Source of the DNA: Cordilura impudica
Taxonomy: Eukaryota; Arthropoda; Insecta; Diptera; Scathophagidae
Assembly: GCA_963682025.1 (NCBI GenBank)
Contig: OY821520.1
Location: 237,645,364-237,709,363, forward strand
Direction: 5' to 3'
Length of the DNA stretch: 64,000 nucleotides
This document shows, in pieces, positions 47,168 to 57,436 of the stretch. Every line of letters starts with the position of its first letter. Position 1 is the stretch's first letter. The notes beneath the pieces are model-generated. The model saw only the letters and a program-made list of their open reading frames with translations, had not been told where the DNA came from and did not search any database. The position numbers and the translations under genes were made by a program.

Positions 47168-47502
47168 TTTTATGTTCTTGCTGCATAACAATGTTTGCGT
47201 TTTGTCAAGTGAGGAATATGTTTTTTTTTCGAATGATCTTGCTTATTAGCAATGTGAACATATTTTATGTTCATAAATTTTTGAATATTCTGAGATCTGC
47301 CACTCTTGCTATGATGAACCAATTACATTTTGCACATCCTCATTTATATATGATTCTTGGCTGTAGTTTGATTACAAAGTTTGCATGGAGACACAGACGG
47401 ACGGGCCGACATCGCTAATAAAAGATGGGTATAATAAAAGATGGGGCTAGGTCAAATATTTTTGGTAGTTAGAAACATCAGCACAAAGTCATTTTAGGTA
47501 TA

Positions 47503-47826
47503 AAAAATGTGATCTGCTTTTATATTTTTTAATTCAAAATTAATTGAAATAATTTGTAAGTAGTTAAAATATATAAAAAATGTAAAATATTCAAAAAATT
47601 AATACGGCATGTTTATTTTTTTAATTAAATTAAATTAAATTATTAATATTAAATTAAAAAATAGGAAAGTTTTATATTTTTGGTTTAAAACATCAACAGA
47701 TTTTTTTTTACTTTTTGAATTAAAAAAAAAATAGTTAAAAAAAAACAAAAACAATAATCCAAAAAAATATAAATTATAATTAGAACATATAAAAATAAAT
47801 AGATATCAAAAAATATATATTTTTTT
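47503..47826. other. AT-rich spacer
   Basis: Nearly all A/T; no feature seen. Confidence 0.5.
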
Positions 47827-48096
47827 TATTGGAGTACTGATTAAGTTCATAATATAAAACGGCAAGCGGCGACATTAATGTCAAAGCTTGGGTAGAATCG
47901 ACTGGCACTACTGAAGTTAAAAAAAAAGCAAGAACAGAAACGATTCAAAAGTCAAAGAGAGCAGTAGCAGCAAGTCGAGACTGCCTCGTTTTTAATTTCA
48001 AATAAATTTGAAAAGAAAATTAATTATTTAAAAAATAAATAGTTTTATTTTATCAAATCTTGATTAAAACATTCTAAAATGAATGAAAACCCGACA
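47827..48096 (+). repeat. 5' LTR
   Basis: Matches 52135-52402 except for a short A-run difference and a few substitutions. It contains AATAAA-type motifs near its 3' part, and an ATG (48079) that opens the gag frame inside the LTR. Confidence 0.85.
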
Positions 48097-49154
48097 TCAG
48101 AAGTGGGATTGACTCAAGATTCCCTACAAACTTTCAGCGAGGAAAAATGGCTCATTTTGTTCGAGCAACATAATCGCAGCTTTTTAGCTCTTGTGGAACC
48201 AATTAAACCATCTTCTAGCGTCGATACGTATTTGCCTGAATTTAACCCAGATGTTGAGAATGCTGATGCTCGTGCATGGGTCGCAATGGCGGACATGTGT
48301 ATTTCTGCAAAATCGCCGCAAAAAGCATCTTTGATGAATATCGAGCTCTCAAAGGGCAAGCATCTGCCTGGTTAGCACAAGTTTCGTATCCAGAAATGAC
48401 TTGGACAGAATTTAAGGATATTTTTTCTGCGCGATACGATTGCCCCGAAACCGCAGCTGCATTTTTAATTAATTTAAATAACAACCGAACTAAGGACGGC
48501 GAGTGCTTATCCGCATATGCTGCAACTAAAACATCTTTGATGGCTCGTTGAAAAAACATGTCAACCGAGCAGATAGCGGTAACCACAGTGTTAGCTGACA
48601 TTTCTCAGTTTGAGCCTAGAGTGCAACGTCTTACTTTTACCGCAGATATTGGTACGAGAAATCTGCTACAACAAGAACTGAAGGCTATGTCGTTTTTAAA
48701 GAAGAAAGTTGTTACGCAGAATGATGTGAGTGGCCCAGATACGAAAAGATACAAGGCATCAACATCATCGTCAAGCATACAATGCTTTAATTGTGGCAAG
48801 TCAGGACATAAGGCATTACATTGTAGATTCAAGAACATCGGTACGCAGAATTCAAATTTGAACAACAATAATAATTTTAGAAATTTAGTAAAGCCGAATG
48901 TAACCTGTTTCAACTGTCAAGATGCTGGTCACTATGCATCAAGCTGCCCTAAGATTGTTCGCAAAAAAATTGGTTATAGCGGTGGAATTTCTTCAACAGA
49001 CCGCCGAGTGGACTTATGTGTTATCAATACGCCTACTAGATCATTGAATCACTCTGGTGAGAAATTTATCTATTTTTATGATTCTGGTTTGAAATTTCGC
49101 TTATTCAAGAATCAGTGGATTGTAAATTTCATGGTAAACGCATCTTTAATGTAG
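48079..49154 (+). pseudogene. gag (capsid and nucleocapsid) with the start of protease
   Basis: It begins MNENPTSEVGLTQDSLQTFS at an ATG within the 5' LTR. A frameshift near 48310 leads into SIFDEYRALKGQASAWLAQV and MTWTEFKDIFSARYD, the capsid region. An in-frame TGA at 48549-48551 is followed by STEQIAVTTVLADISQFEPR. The nucleocapsid has two CCHC knuckles, CFNCGKSGHKALHC (48783-48824) and CFNCQDAGHYASSC (48906-48947). The frame then enters FIYFYDSG (near 49066), where DSG is the aspartic protease active site. The region after it is frame-shifted. These gag lesions mean the copy cannot make an intact Gag. Confidence 0.8.
48097..48110 (+). promoter_or_regulatory. Primer-binding site for tRNA-Leu
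   Basis: TCAGAAGTGGGATT equals the complement of the tRNA-Leu acceptor-TPsiC 3' strand as I know it in insects. It overlaps the gag frame that began in the LTR. Confidence 0.6.
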
Positions 49155-50600
49155 TGACAATGACAGGAATCGGACAAATGAGCGTAAATAGTACAATTCA
49201 AATTTTAACGATTATTGAAGTCGATGGCATTGATTTAGAAATCTTGTTTCATTTGCGGATTCTTATTTGCGTTATAAAATAATGATTATGAAGCAGTTGC
49301 GTCTAAAGATATAAATTTTGATTTAATAAATTCTGACATTTTCCAGGACCTAAGGCCAAAGTTAATTGAAATTTTGAATTCCTTTAAACAATGTTTTGTG
49401 ACCAGGATCCCTGACACTCATGCATATACGGCACTAATGCAGATACGGCTGATGGATCCTAACAAAACAGTTTATAGATCCTTATCGATTAAGCACTGAA
49501 GAGCGTAGCACTGTTCGAGATAGAATTAATGAACTTTTATATTGTGGTATTATTCGTCCTAGTTCATCACCTTTTGCTAGTCCCATTCTCCCTGCGAAGA
49601 AAAAAGATGCTTCCGATCGAATGTGTGTAGACTTTCACGAATTGAATATGATATTCTTATTGTCGCTGCTACTGCTGAAGAGGAATTGGAAAGACTTCGT
49701 ATTGTGCTTCAAGTGCTTAAAAATAAAGGATTCTCATTGAATCCGAAAAAGTATTCTTTTCTCAAAAAGAAAATACAATACCTTGGTTTTGAAGTCAGTG
49801 GTGGTATAATGAAACCGAACCCCAAAAATTTCGAAGTTTTGAGAACCTTGCCTCCACCCGAAACTGTTACACAACTAGGCCAATTTATAGGACTTGCATC
49901 ATACTTTAGGAAATTTGTGGCAAGATTTCCCCAAATTATGGCCCCATGTATACTTTAACGTCTGACAAAAGTAGAATTGATTGGAAACTTGTGCATGAGG
50001 CTATAAGACAGCAGTTAACATCCGTTTTGACTTCTGAACCGTACTGACAATATTCGATATTTCTTGTCCAATAGAACTTGACACATATGCTAGTGCTATT
50101 GGCTACGGCGCTGTACGAGTTGGAAACTCTTGCTGTTGTAAATGCAATTAAGCATTTCAGGCACTATTTGCATGGACGTAATTTTGTTGTTATTACTGAC
50201 TGTAACTCTTTACACGTATTATGCAAAAAGCTTGATCTTACTCCCCGAGTGCATATGTGGTGGGCTTTCTTAAAAACTTAAAACAACGAGTTTGAAGTTG
50301 TTTGTAGGAAAAGAAATTACATGTGTCATGCAGACTTTTTTCAATAAATCCACTGCCTTCTGCTAAAGTAAACGAGAAGATTGAACCCAAATACTTTAAC
50401 CTAACGAAATTTTCTGATAATTGGCTTTTGGCGGAACAACAGCGAGATAGCGAAATTTTAAAACTCATATCCGATTTAAATGAGAAGAGACTTAGTGATG
50501 ATATTTCTCGGACTTATGACATTCGTTCAGGAGTTCTTTATCGAAAGATACAACGAAGTGGTAGATCACGATGTTTGCCAATAGTCCCCAGGTCTCTAAG
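49155..50600 (+). pseudogene. pol: protease remainder, reverse transcriptase and RNase H, deleted
   Basis: RINELLYCGIIRPSSSPFAS and PILPAKKKDASDRMCVDFHE (49530-49640) are the RT palm start. The text then jumps to YDILIVAATAEEELERLRIV, which is the region just after the catalytic YxDD; about 100 residues with the catalytic box are missing. YLGFEVSGGIMKPNPKN and LASYFRKFVARFP follow (thumb, 49780-49935). RNase H pieces include ELETLAVVNAIKHFRHYLHG and ITDCNSLHVL (50105-50225), with stops around 50045 and 50280. The frame 50323-50604 leads to the integrase. Reverse transcription from this copy is not possible. Confidence 0.8.
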
Positions 50601-50604
50601 ATGA

Positions 50605-51582
50605 TCAGTTATCAATAACACCCACGAGGCATTGCTACATTTGGGCTATGAAAAAACATTCGAAAAAGTCTACGAGCATTATTGGTTCGAAAATATGTCA
50701 AAGTTTGTGAGGAAATTTGTAGATAATTGTGTGACATGTAAAATTTCCAGACCTCAAGCTGAACTGCATTCTATACCCAAAATAGCGATTCCTTTGCGCA
50801 CTTTAGATATTAGCACGACTAGAAAACTGAGTGGAAAAGGTGACAGAACAGAGTACGCCTTTGTGTTGATAGACGCGTTCATAAAATATGTTTTGTTGCA
50901 TCATACAACTAACTTAGATAGTCTTAGTAGTATTGCAACTTTAAAGCAAGCAATCTCTTTATTTGGTGCCCCAATAGGAGTTGCTGCTGATCAGGGTCGT
51001 TGTTTAGCGAGTCGAGAATTTAGTGAATTTTTATATTTTCACAACATTAACCTACATTTGATTGCAACAGGTAGTGCTCGTGCAAACGGTCAAGTTGAGC
51101 GAGTAATGAGCACGTTAAAGAATATACACACCGCAGTTGTAACTAGTAATCGGGCTTGGCAAGATGCTCTTCCTAATGTTCAATTAGCATTAAATTGTAC
51201 ACAAAGTCGATTTACCAAAAATAGTCCCTTAGAATTGCTTATAGGTAAAGTAGCTAGACCTGTTGAAATTGTGATGTCCAACGCAAATGAACCATCAGTA
51301 AACCTTGCTGAGGCTCGAAATGAGGTCATTTGTAATATGGAGAAGAATGCTTGCTGTGATAAAATGAGGTTTGATAGTACTAACGCCAGTCTGGACAAAT
51401 TTGTGGACAATGATGTGGTTTTATTACAAAATGAAAAACGTAATCAAAAAAAGCTAGTACCAAAGTATAAGGGTCCATTTAAAATGATGGGAGTTTTGGA
51501 CGGTGACCGATATGTAGTTAAATCTGAGGGTCATGTCCCTGTCGAAATTGATGATTATAATGATGATGAGTTAAATAATTGA
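50605..51582 (+). CDS. Integrase (Ty3/Gypsy), open
   Basis: The frame is open from 50605 (after TGA at 50602-50604) to the stop at 51580-51582; no ATG is needed because it is part of pol. The zinc-binding HHCC domain reads THEALLHLGYEK ... CVTCK (50620-50745). The catalytic core has VLIDAFIKYVLLH (first Asp, about 50870), GVAADQGRC (second Asp, about 50985) and NGQVERV (Glu, about 51090), so the D,D,E triad is complete. A C-terminal chromatin-directed tail has VPKYKGPFKMMGVLDGDRYV near 51465. It is the only intact domain of the element. Confidence 0.85.
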   Translation, partial: SVINNTHEALLHLGYEKTFEKVYEHYWFENMSKFVRKFVDNCVTCKISRPQAELHSIPKIAIPLRTLDISTTRKLSGKGDRTEYAFVLIDAFIKYVLLHHTTNLDSLSSIATLKQAISLFGAPIGVAADQGRCLASREFSEFLYFHNINLHLIATGSARANGQVERVMSTLKNIHTAVVTSNRAWQDALPNVQLALNCTQSRFTKNSPLELLIGKVARPVEIVMSNANEPSVNLAEARNEVICNMEKNACCDKMRFDSTNASLDKFVDNDVVLLQNEKRNQKKLVPKYKGPFKMMGVLDGDRYVVKSEGHVPVEIDDYNDDELNN

Positions 51583-51652
51583 ATTTTTGTGATAAAGTAT
51601 GATTAATGTAATGTAAAAATGTAGTATGCATTGTTGTGGTCAGAAGTGATTG

Positions 51653-51806
51653 CATTGCGGGTTAGAAGCAATGGTATATAATTGAAATCACCGGATAGAG
51701 GTGGTATAAGTTGTGCCGGATAGAGACGAGGCAACATCACTGGATAGAAGTGGTGATTGAGTTAAGTAACCGGATAGAGGTTACTGGTCACTGGATAGAA
51801 GTGATC
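51653..51806 (+). other. Array of six stem-loops, five with loop GGATAGA
   Basis: Loops are at 51693-51699, 51715-51724, 51742-51748, 51772-51778 and 51793-51799, all GGATAGA; a sixth (51659-51667) is GGGTTAGAA. Stems are ATCACC/GGTGGT, GTTGTGCC/GGCAAC (irregular), ATCACT/AGTGGT, AGTAACC/GGTTACT, GGTCACT/AGTGATC and CATTGC/GCAATG. Stem bases change while pairing is kept, so selection for structure is likely. It lies in the 3' non-coding part of the Gypsy RNA, after integrase. Confidence 0.65.
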
Positions 51807-52062
51807 CTTTTTGAATTTTTTTGTTGAAATATGAAATTGAAAGAAATTACGGAACTGATCAATGTATATTATATTTCAAGTTGATTTTGTATTATTGTAT
51901 GGGACATGACATGGACATTTGTATAATACACCGTGTTATAAGATGTGACTGTTCTTGATTAGTTTGATGAAATAGGAAAGTGTAATAAAAATTAAGTTGT
52001 TTAATTGTATATGAGGTGGGAAACTTATAAAATTTTGTTCTGCTAATTAAAATTTGAATCAG

Positions 52063-52081
52063 GTCAGAATTGGCCGAGTGG
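52063..52081 (+). other. tRNA-Leu 5'-arm look-alike before the 3' LTR
   Basis: GTCAGAATTGGCCGAGTGG matches the first 18 bases of insect tRNA-Leu (GTCAG(G/A)ATGGCCGAGTGG) with one extra T, including the A-box core GGCCGAGTGG. The same tRNA matches the primer site. The following bases do not continue as a tRNA. Confidence 0.5.
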
Positions 52082-52134
52082 ATGCACTAGATACTGTATA
52101 GAACTTGCGAACGTGCGAAACGACAGGATGGCCG

Positions 52135-52402
52135 TGTCGGAGTACTGATTAAGTTCATAATATAAAACGGCAAGCGGCGACATTAATGTCAAAGCTTGGG
52201 TAGAATCGACTGGCACTACTGAAGTTAAAAAAAGCAAGAACAGAAACGATTCAAAAGTCAAAGAGAGCAGTAGTAGCAAGTCGAGACTGCCTCGTTTTTA
52301 ATTTCAAATAAATTTGAAAAGAAAATTAATTATTTAAAAAATAAATAGTTTTATTTTATCAAATCTTGATTAAAACATTCTAAAATGAATGAAAACTCGA
52401 CA
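52135..52402 (+). repeat. 3' LTR
   Basis: TGTCGGAGTACTG ... ACTCGACA. Just upstream is GACAGGATGGCCG rather than a clear purine tract. Confidence 0.85.
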
Positions 52403-52698
52403 TATATGAACTTCATTTATATTTTGTTAATTAAAAATTATTTAAGTTAAAACCTAGAACAAATTTTTAGTTTTTTTTTATATATGAGCTGTATTGTTAT
52501 TTTTTTTTTCTTCATTCTTTATTTGCAATCTATTGTACAATATTAAGCCCATTAGATAATAATAAAACTAACATTAGTTATTGATCTTCATTAAGATCAA
52601 TAAAACTATACATTAAAGAGATCATTATTTATCATATTAATAGTATGCTATTTATAGTAGTAGTACATATATGCTATTTAGAGTAGTAAGTAGTTTTA
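52403..52698. other. AT-rich spacer
   Basis: No gene seen. The right part may be the 3' non-coding tail of the minus-strand jockey relic. Confidence 0.35.
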
Positions 52699-52896
52699 TT
52701 TAATTTCTAAATGGAAGATCAAGGACATGATGTCTCTGCAATCTTCTAACTTCAGTGCTATCATCTAGTAAGGATATGGCTAAGGGATTCACATGATCAC
52801 TTAATCATTGCAGATATGTATTACTGAAATAATTTATTTCCGTTTTAACTTTTGGGATGTTAAAATCGTAATGTAGTGTATCATTCCTTGCGAACC

Positions 52897-53453
52897 ATAA
52901 AATATAAAATATAAAATATAAAATATAAAATATAAAATATAAAATATAAAATATAAATTATAAAATATAAAATATAAAATATAAAATATAAAATATAAAA
53001 TATAAAATATAAAATATTAAATATAAAATATAAAATATAAAATATAAAATATAAAATATAAAATATAAAATATAAAATATAAAATATAAAATATAAAATA
53101 TAAAATATAAAATATAAAATATAAAATATAAAATATAAAATATAAAATATAAAATATAAAATATAAAATATAAAATATAAAATATAAAATATAAAATATA
53201 AAATATAAAATATAAAATATAAAATATAAAATATAAAATATAAAATATAAAATATAAAATATAAAATATAAAATATAAAATATAAAATATAAAATATAAA
53301 ATATAAAATATAAAATATAAAATATAAAATATAAAATATAAAATATAAAATATAAAATATAAAATATAAAATAAAAAATATAAAATATAAAATATAAAAT
53401 ATAAAATATAAAATTTAAAATACAAAATATAAAATATAAAATATAAAATATTT
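52897..53453. repeat. (ATATAAA)n microsatellite, about 550 bp
   Basis: Near-perfect heptamer array, about 79 units with a few substitutions. The heptamer keeps one minus-strand frame open (Tyr/Phe/Ile/Leu repeat), which is not a gene. It sits inside the jockey coding sequence. Confidence 0.95.
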
Positions 53454-53569
53454 TATTATTCTTAAAGTTTTAGATTAATATCTTTGAAGGATTTCAACGT
53501 TGGAGTTACTAGTAGTCCCCCACAGTTGAATCCCGTACGTCCACACCGGTTTTAATAATGTCTTATAGA

Positions 53570-56280
53570 CAGTGGTGATATTCGAATTTTTTAACAACCG
53601 GTACGCATGGAAAAAAATCTATTGTAGGTTATATTTACTTCATAATAGTTATTTATTTACATATTTACATAAGAAATACATATATTATATATAATAGTAT
53701 AAAAAATAGTATATAAAATTAATTAAATAATTTCCAAATTAAATTTTGGTTTTGGGACGGCAAATTAGGTGCGGCTGCTTTGACACGTTTGTCACTTGCC
53801 ATATGATGCCCGTCTCGCAACCATAATTTAACATATGGTGTTGCATCAAAATCCTCAATCGATTTTCACATTAAATTTATTGTCATTAAATGACTTGTTG
53901 TTTCAATTAACAACGAATTTCTCTTATCATAAATGATATTGTTCATTGTGCTGAATCCTCTTTCAGCTTCTGCGGAATTAACAGCAATTACATTTAAAAT
54001 TCTTTTTGCTCTCAAAATAGTATTAATATTTTTAGATTCTCTATCTCGCACATCAACAAAATCTCGAAAATCATTTACTGGAATGTTGTATTTGATTATT
54101 TTATTTAACTGCTCTAACCTATTTTCACCTTCAATCCATGGTGCTTCAAAAATATCACCCGGCCATGTTTCTGGATTTAATAAATTAAAGCAATTTAAGA
54201 GATTATTATAGTTTTCATTTTTATCGTCTAATAGCAAACGCGTTTTCATATGTTTTTCTAAACAATCAAAAAATTTATCTCTCGAAACAACAATTGATGT
54301 TTTTTTTCTATTAATTTCAAATGGAATATTGTATTTTTTCGTTTTAATAATATCATCTGCTTCTTTTTCATATGTTCCTTTATTTAATTTTAAATGTTGG
54401 AATAGATTTATCGTTCGCCTTATCAATCTATCAGCTCTAGTTAATGAAATATCTCTTTCTTGTAAAGCTGTAGACAGTACAGAAATTTCTTCTAATATGT
54501 CGTTTATTAAACCTAAATCTTTTAAAAAGTTTTCATTTTTGAAATATGACATTATTCCAATTTCTTTATTTTGACTAAAGTGAATATATAAGGCCTGATA
54601 TGATTTCCAAACTGCTTTGGCGGTCCTAGCGCTACAGGCTGCCCATCGAGGACCAAATATTCTACCTATTTTGTGTACTCAAGTGCCAAGTTCTTTAGAA
54701 ACATTATTTAATTCTCGTTGATGTTTATTTGAAGTATGATAATACGAATAAAGTTTATCGAGAAAATATCTAAAGTTATTTACTTCATTTACTTCTTTGA
54801 TAACATCATCTAGAGTTAACTGAATACGATGAGCTAAACAGTGACAGATGCTAATACCTGGAAAATGCTCTAAAATTATTGCAGAAACTCCAGCCTTTTT
54901 TCCTAACATTACACTAGCACCGTCTGAGCAAAATCCAATAAGATTTTCATGTAAATATTTTTCATTAAAACCATGTTTTTCAAGAACTGATATTAAGGTT
55001 TTAAAAATTATTTCTGATGTTGTTCCTTCTAATTCGACAAGATCAATGAAAACTGTTACACTATCATCGGAATCTTGAATTTCAGATTTCAAATAAACTA
55101 CTAAAACGCTTTTGTGTGAAACAGTTGAGGCTTCATCAATAATAATTGAAATTTTACAACTGTATTTATCAGTTTTCCAAAAATAATTCTTCTTATTTCT
55201 GTAGATATAAGCTTTGCGACAAGTGGAACTATAAATCTGGAATGTAATGAAAATCCAAAATCTACATTATTTTTTTTCTGTAAATCAATTAATTTTTTAA
55301 AATCACTGAATGGGTAATTGTTTTTAATTATGAAATAGATAGTATTAAAAATGTTTACTGTGCTGTTTAAATACTTTTCATTAGCCACATCGAAAGATTT
55401 GGAAATTATATTTGTTTCACCAATTTTTATTATTTCCCCAGCTTTTTTATGTGAAGCTGATTCATTGTGTTCCTTCAATTTTTTTCTCATTGATGATTGT
55501 AAATTTTCTTTGTTCGAGCCATGAGCTTTGACAGAACATGATTTCCACTCCACAGGAATGTGTAAATGTTTAGCAGTTTCTAAATTTAACGATTCTACTT
55601 TCGAACACCACTGACATCCCACATTTTCATCGCTAACAACAATAAGCCACTCGTATTTAGTTTTAAAATAATTTAGTTGTTTATCATTCCAAAAATGTAA
55701 TAACGCAGCATCACGAGACGTTCCAACTTTTTCCGATTGGTGTTGAACTTCAGAAGTATCATTTTTTTCTTTTACCTGTTTTGTTTGATTAGAATTAGTA
55801 ATATTCTCAGCTTGCTGTTCAGGGTTTTTGGTTATTTTTATAGATATGCTAAAAAAGTCATCCAAATTACCTTGCCTTTTCATTCTTAGGTTGAAACAAA
55901 GAAAATATTTAATAATTAATTAATAATTAGAAATTTAAATTAATTTAAAAACTTCATACTTGCACGTTAAAACTGAATTTAATAGAGATTAAAAGTAAGG
56001 GATAACCATTCACCATAAAAATATTTATACTACTAAACTTTTTATTTAGAGTAAATATATCAAAATAAAAATGTATTCAAAAAGGGAAATTCCCTTTTTA
56101 TTAAAAGAAAAATATTTTTTTTTACAGAATTTTCCGTTAACCCTTTCAAGCTTAGTGGTTACATACTTTTACTTAAAAACATACTTTTTTTTTAATATAC
56201 AACAACCGGTACGGAAAATTTTAAAAATGTTAACAACCGGTACGAGCGTACCGCCCCGTACCGGCCGAATATCACCACTG
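53570..56280 (-). mobile_element. hAT transposon, 2,711 bp, with 8-bp target duplication
   Basis: The ends CAGTGGTGATATTCG and its complement are perfect for 15 bp, and both arms carry ACCGGTACG further in. The duplicated target is CTTATAGA at 53562-53569 and 56281-56288, identical. The element carries one transposase gene on the minus strand with one frameshift and one stop, so it is a young copy. It was inserted into a jockey LINE. Confidence 0.9.
53866..55883 (-). pseudogene. hAT transposase (ZBED/KIAA1586-like), one frameshift and one stop
   Basis: The start is MKRQGNLDDFFSISIKI (55883). A zinc-finger-like region is CQWCSKVESLNLETAKHLHI and KLKEHNESASHKKAGEI. A frameshift near 55170 separates the first piece from the frame that reads ISIIIDEASTVSHKSVLVVY, with the first catalytic Asp in DEAS. 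Then come IGFCSDGASVMLGKKAGV (second Asp), ISICHCLAHRIQLTLDD, a TGA at 54676-54678, and GRIFGPRWAACSARTAKAV. The third piece (54552-53866) ends with the dimerisation block VNSAEAERGFSTMNNIIYDK and RNSLLIETTSHLMTINLM. All hAT landmarks are present. The gene would be about 730 residues, similar to full-length relatives. It resembles transposon-derived proteins annotated as KIAA1586-like. Confidence 0.8.
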
Positions 56281-56365
56281 CTTATAGAGATTAATTTTGT
56301 TTTCCAAACTCAGTTCTGATTTTGGACCCAGAAGCCAAAACATTCTTTTAGATTTGTTGTCAACT

Positions 56366-57436
56366 TGCTCTCTTTTATTTTTTACCTAATCTTTCCATGT
56401 TAATAATAAAATGTATTTAAAAATAATGCATAGTTAAAAGATGGAAAAAATTTAAATAAAACAAAAGAAATGTGAGTTGCATTTTTAATATATTAATTAA
56501 ATAAAAAATGGAATGTTAAAAAGATAAAATAATTTGTATTATTATGTCAACAAAAAAAATCCTTAAGTCACAGCCTTCCAATTAGTGACCCTCCATTAAC
56601 TTTATTACACTTGTCGTGTCTTTGCTCTTTTCCAAAAGACTTCATTTGTTGAATATTTCATTTAATTGTTTCTGCTGAAACTAACCTGAATAAAATATTG
56701 TTTTTAAAATCCAGGTGAGAATTACTTTCATCTCAAAAGTTCTTGACTAAAAAAAAATTTTTTTTTGTATTTTTTCACTTCAAATTTTTATTCATCTCTT
56801 AAAATTTTTTAACTGGAAAATTTTTTTTTTGTTTTTAAAAATTCATAAATTTTTTTACTTTAATTTTTTTTTTTCACTTCCAAATTATTTTCACTTGAAC
56901 AACTTTTTCACTTCAAAATTGTCCAACCTTAGCAAGCGTTCAGAAAAAAACATACAAAATTTTAAAGATTGGTATAACTTTTAATGTTGAAGCGTCTGGT
57001 GGAATAAAAAATATGTTCAACTCAAAATTTAATTTCAGTTCTAAAATATAATCGCTAAAAAAAATTTTTTCATCTTAAAAATTATTGTAAACCAAAATCT
57101 TATTTCACCTCAAAAAGTTCTTAACTACAAATTTTTTCCTGTTCTCTAAAAATTTTCACTTCAAAAGTTTCCAAACTTTAAAAATCGGTATAAATCCAAA
57201 TTAAAACTTCCGTCATTTAAAACAAATTTTCAACCTCAAACAAATCTTTTGCTATTTTTTTTTCACCAAATAAATGTCATCACTTAAAAATATTGTCACG
57301 TAAAACCAAAAACCCATTTTTAAATTTTTGTAACTCTTTAATTAATCTAAGGCCCAAACGAATTTTTCAATTTTTTTAAGATATTTTAAAGGTCGCAATG
57401 GAGTTTTGGAAATCGATTTTATAATATAATTATTTT
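56366..57436. other. AT-rich spacer with loose TTCACTTCAAAATTT-like repetition
   Basis: From 56700 to 57310 phrases such as CACTTCAAAATT and CTCAAAAATTTTT recur irregularly. No gene is seen. Confidence 0.4.

Larger units (their letters stand above)
44417..47359. mobile_element. Inverted-repeat transposon inserted in family A copy 6
   Basis: The left end CAAGAATCATATATACATAA and the right end (complement of CAAGAATCATATATAAATGA) share inverted homology for about 100 bp, including GAGGATGTGCAAA and GAGTGGC(G/A)G. Flanks are CCTGTAG and GCTGTAG, a probable 6-7-bp target duplication. The interior is AT-rich with a short X-like 5' start at 44871, a Helitron fragment, an ORF at 46474 and a MITE at 47088. 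Superfamily not determined. Confidence 0.55.
43875..47502 (-). mobile_element. Family A repeat copy 6, split by a 2.9-kb insertion
   Basis: 43875-44416 covers the A interior (TTTGGCTGCAGATATGAAAA, then GGGGACTAGGTCGAAAAATG). The missing 5' end (GTAGTTTGATTACAAAG..., GACGGACGG, GGTATA) resumes at 47361-47502. The 3' palindrome end is absent. Confidence 0.6.
47827..52402 (+). mobile_element. Ty3/Gypsy LTR retrotransposon, 4.6 kb, degraded, both LTRs
   Basis: LTRs of about 270 bp lie at 47827-48096 and 52135-52402 and differ at only a few positions. The 3' copy has the expected TGTCG...CGACA ends; in the 5' copy the first bases are TATTG. The primer site TCAGAAGTGGGATT directly after the 5' LTR is complementary to the 3' part of tRNA-Leu (AATCCCACTTCTGA), skipping the last bases before CCA. 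The gene order gag (two CCHC knuckles), protease, RT, RNase H, integrase is that of Ty3/Gypsy. There is no env-like frame after integrase; instead about 550 bp of structured non-coding DNA. Near-identical LTRs suggest recent insertion, yet gag and pol carry frameshifts and a deletion. Confidence 0.85.
52699..56365 (-). pseudogene. jockey LINE ORF2 C-terminal relic, split by a microsatellite and a hAT element
   Basis: On the minus strand, 56365-56289 reads VDNKSKRMFWLLGPKSELSL. It continues across the hAT insertion (TSD CTTATAGA) into LYKTLLKPVWTYGIQLWGTT, SNSNVEILQRY and SKTLRII (53569-53455). The frame then hits the ATATAAA array and resumes at 52895 as RNDTLHYDFNIPKVKTEIN, YFSNTYLQ, a stop, LSDHVNPLAISLLDDSTEVR and HHVLDLPFRN to a stop near 52700. 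'LYKxxLxPxWTYGxQLWG ... RND.LH.D..IP.V' is the conserved jockey RT C-terminus. The three pieces are one gene. Confidence 0.75.

Noticed and set aside
52958..53425. 155-residue hydrophobic open frame
   Set aside because: Translation of the ATATAAA microsatellite.
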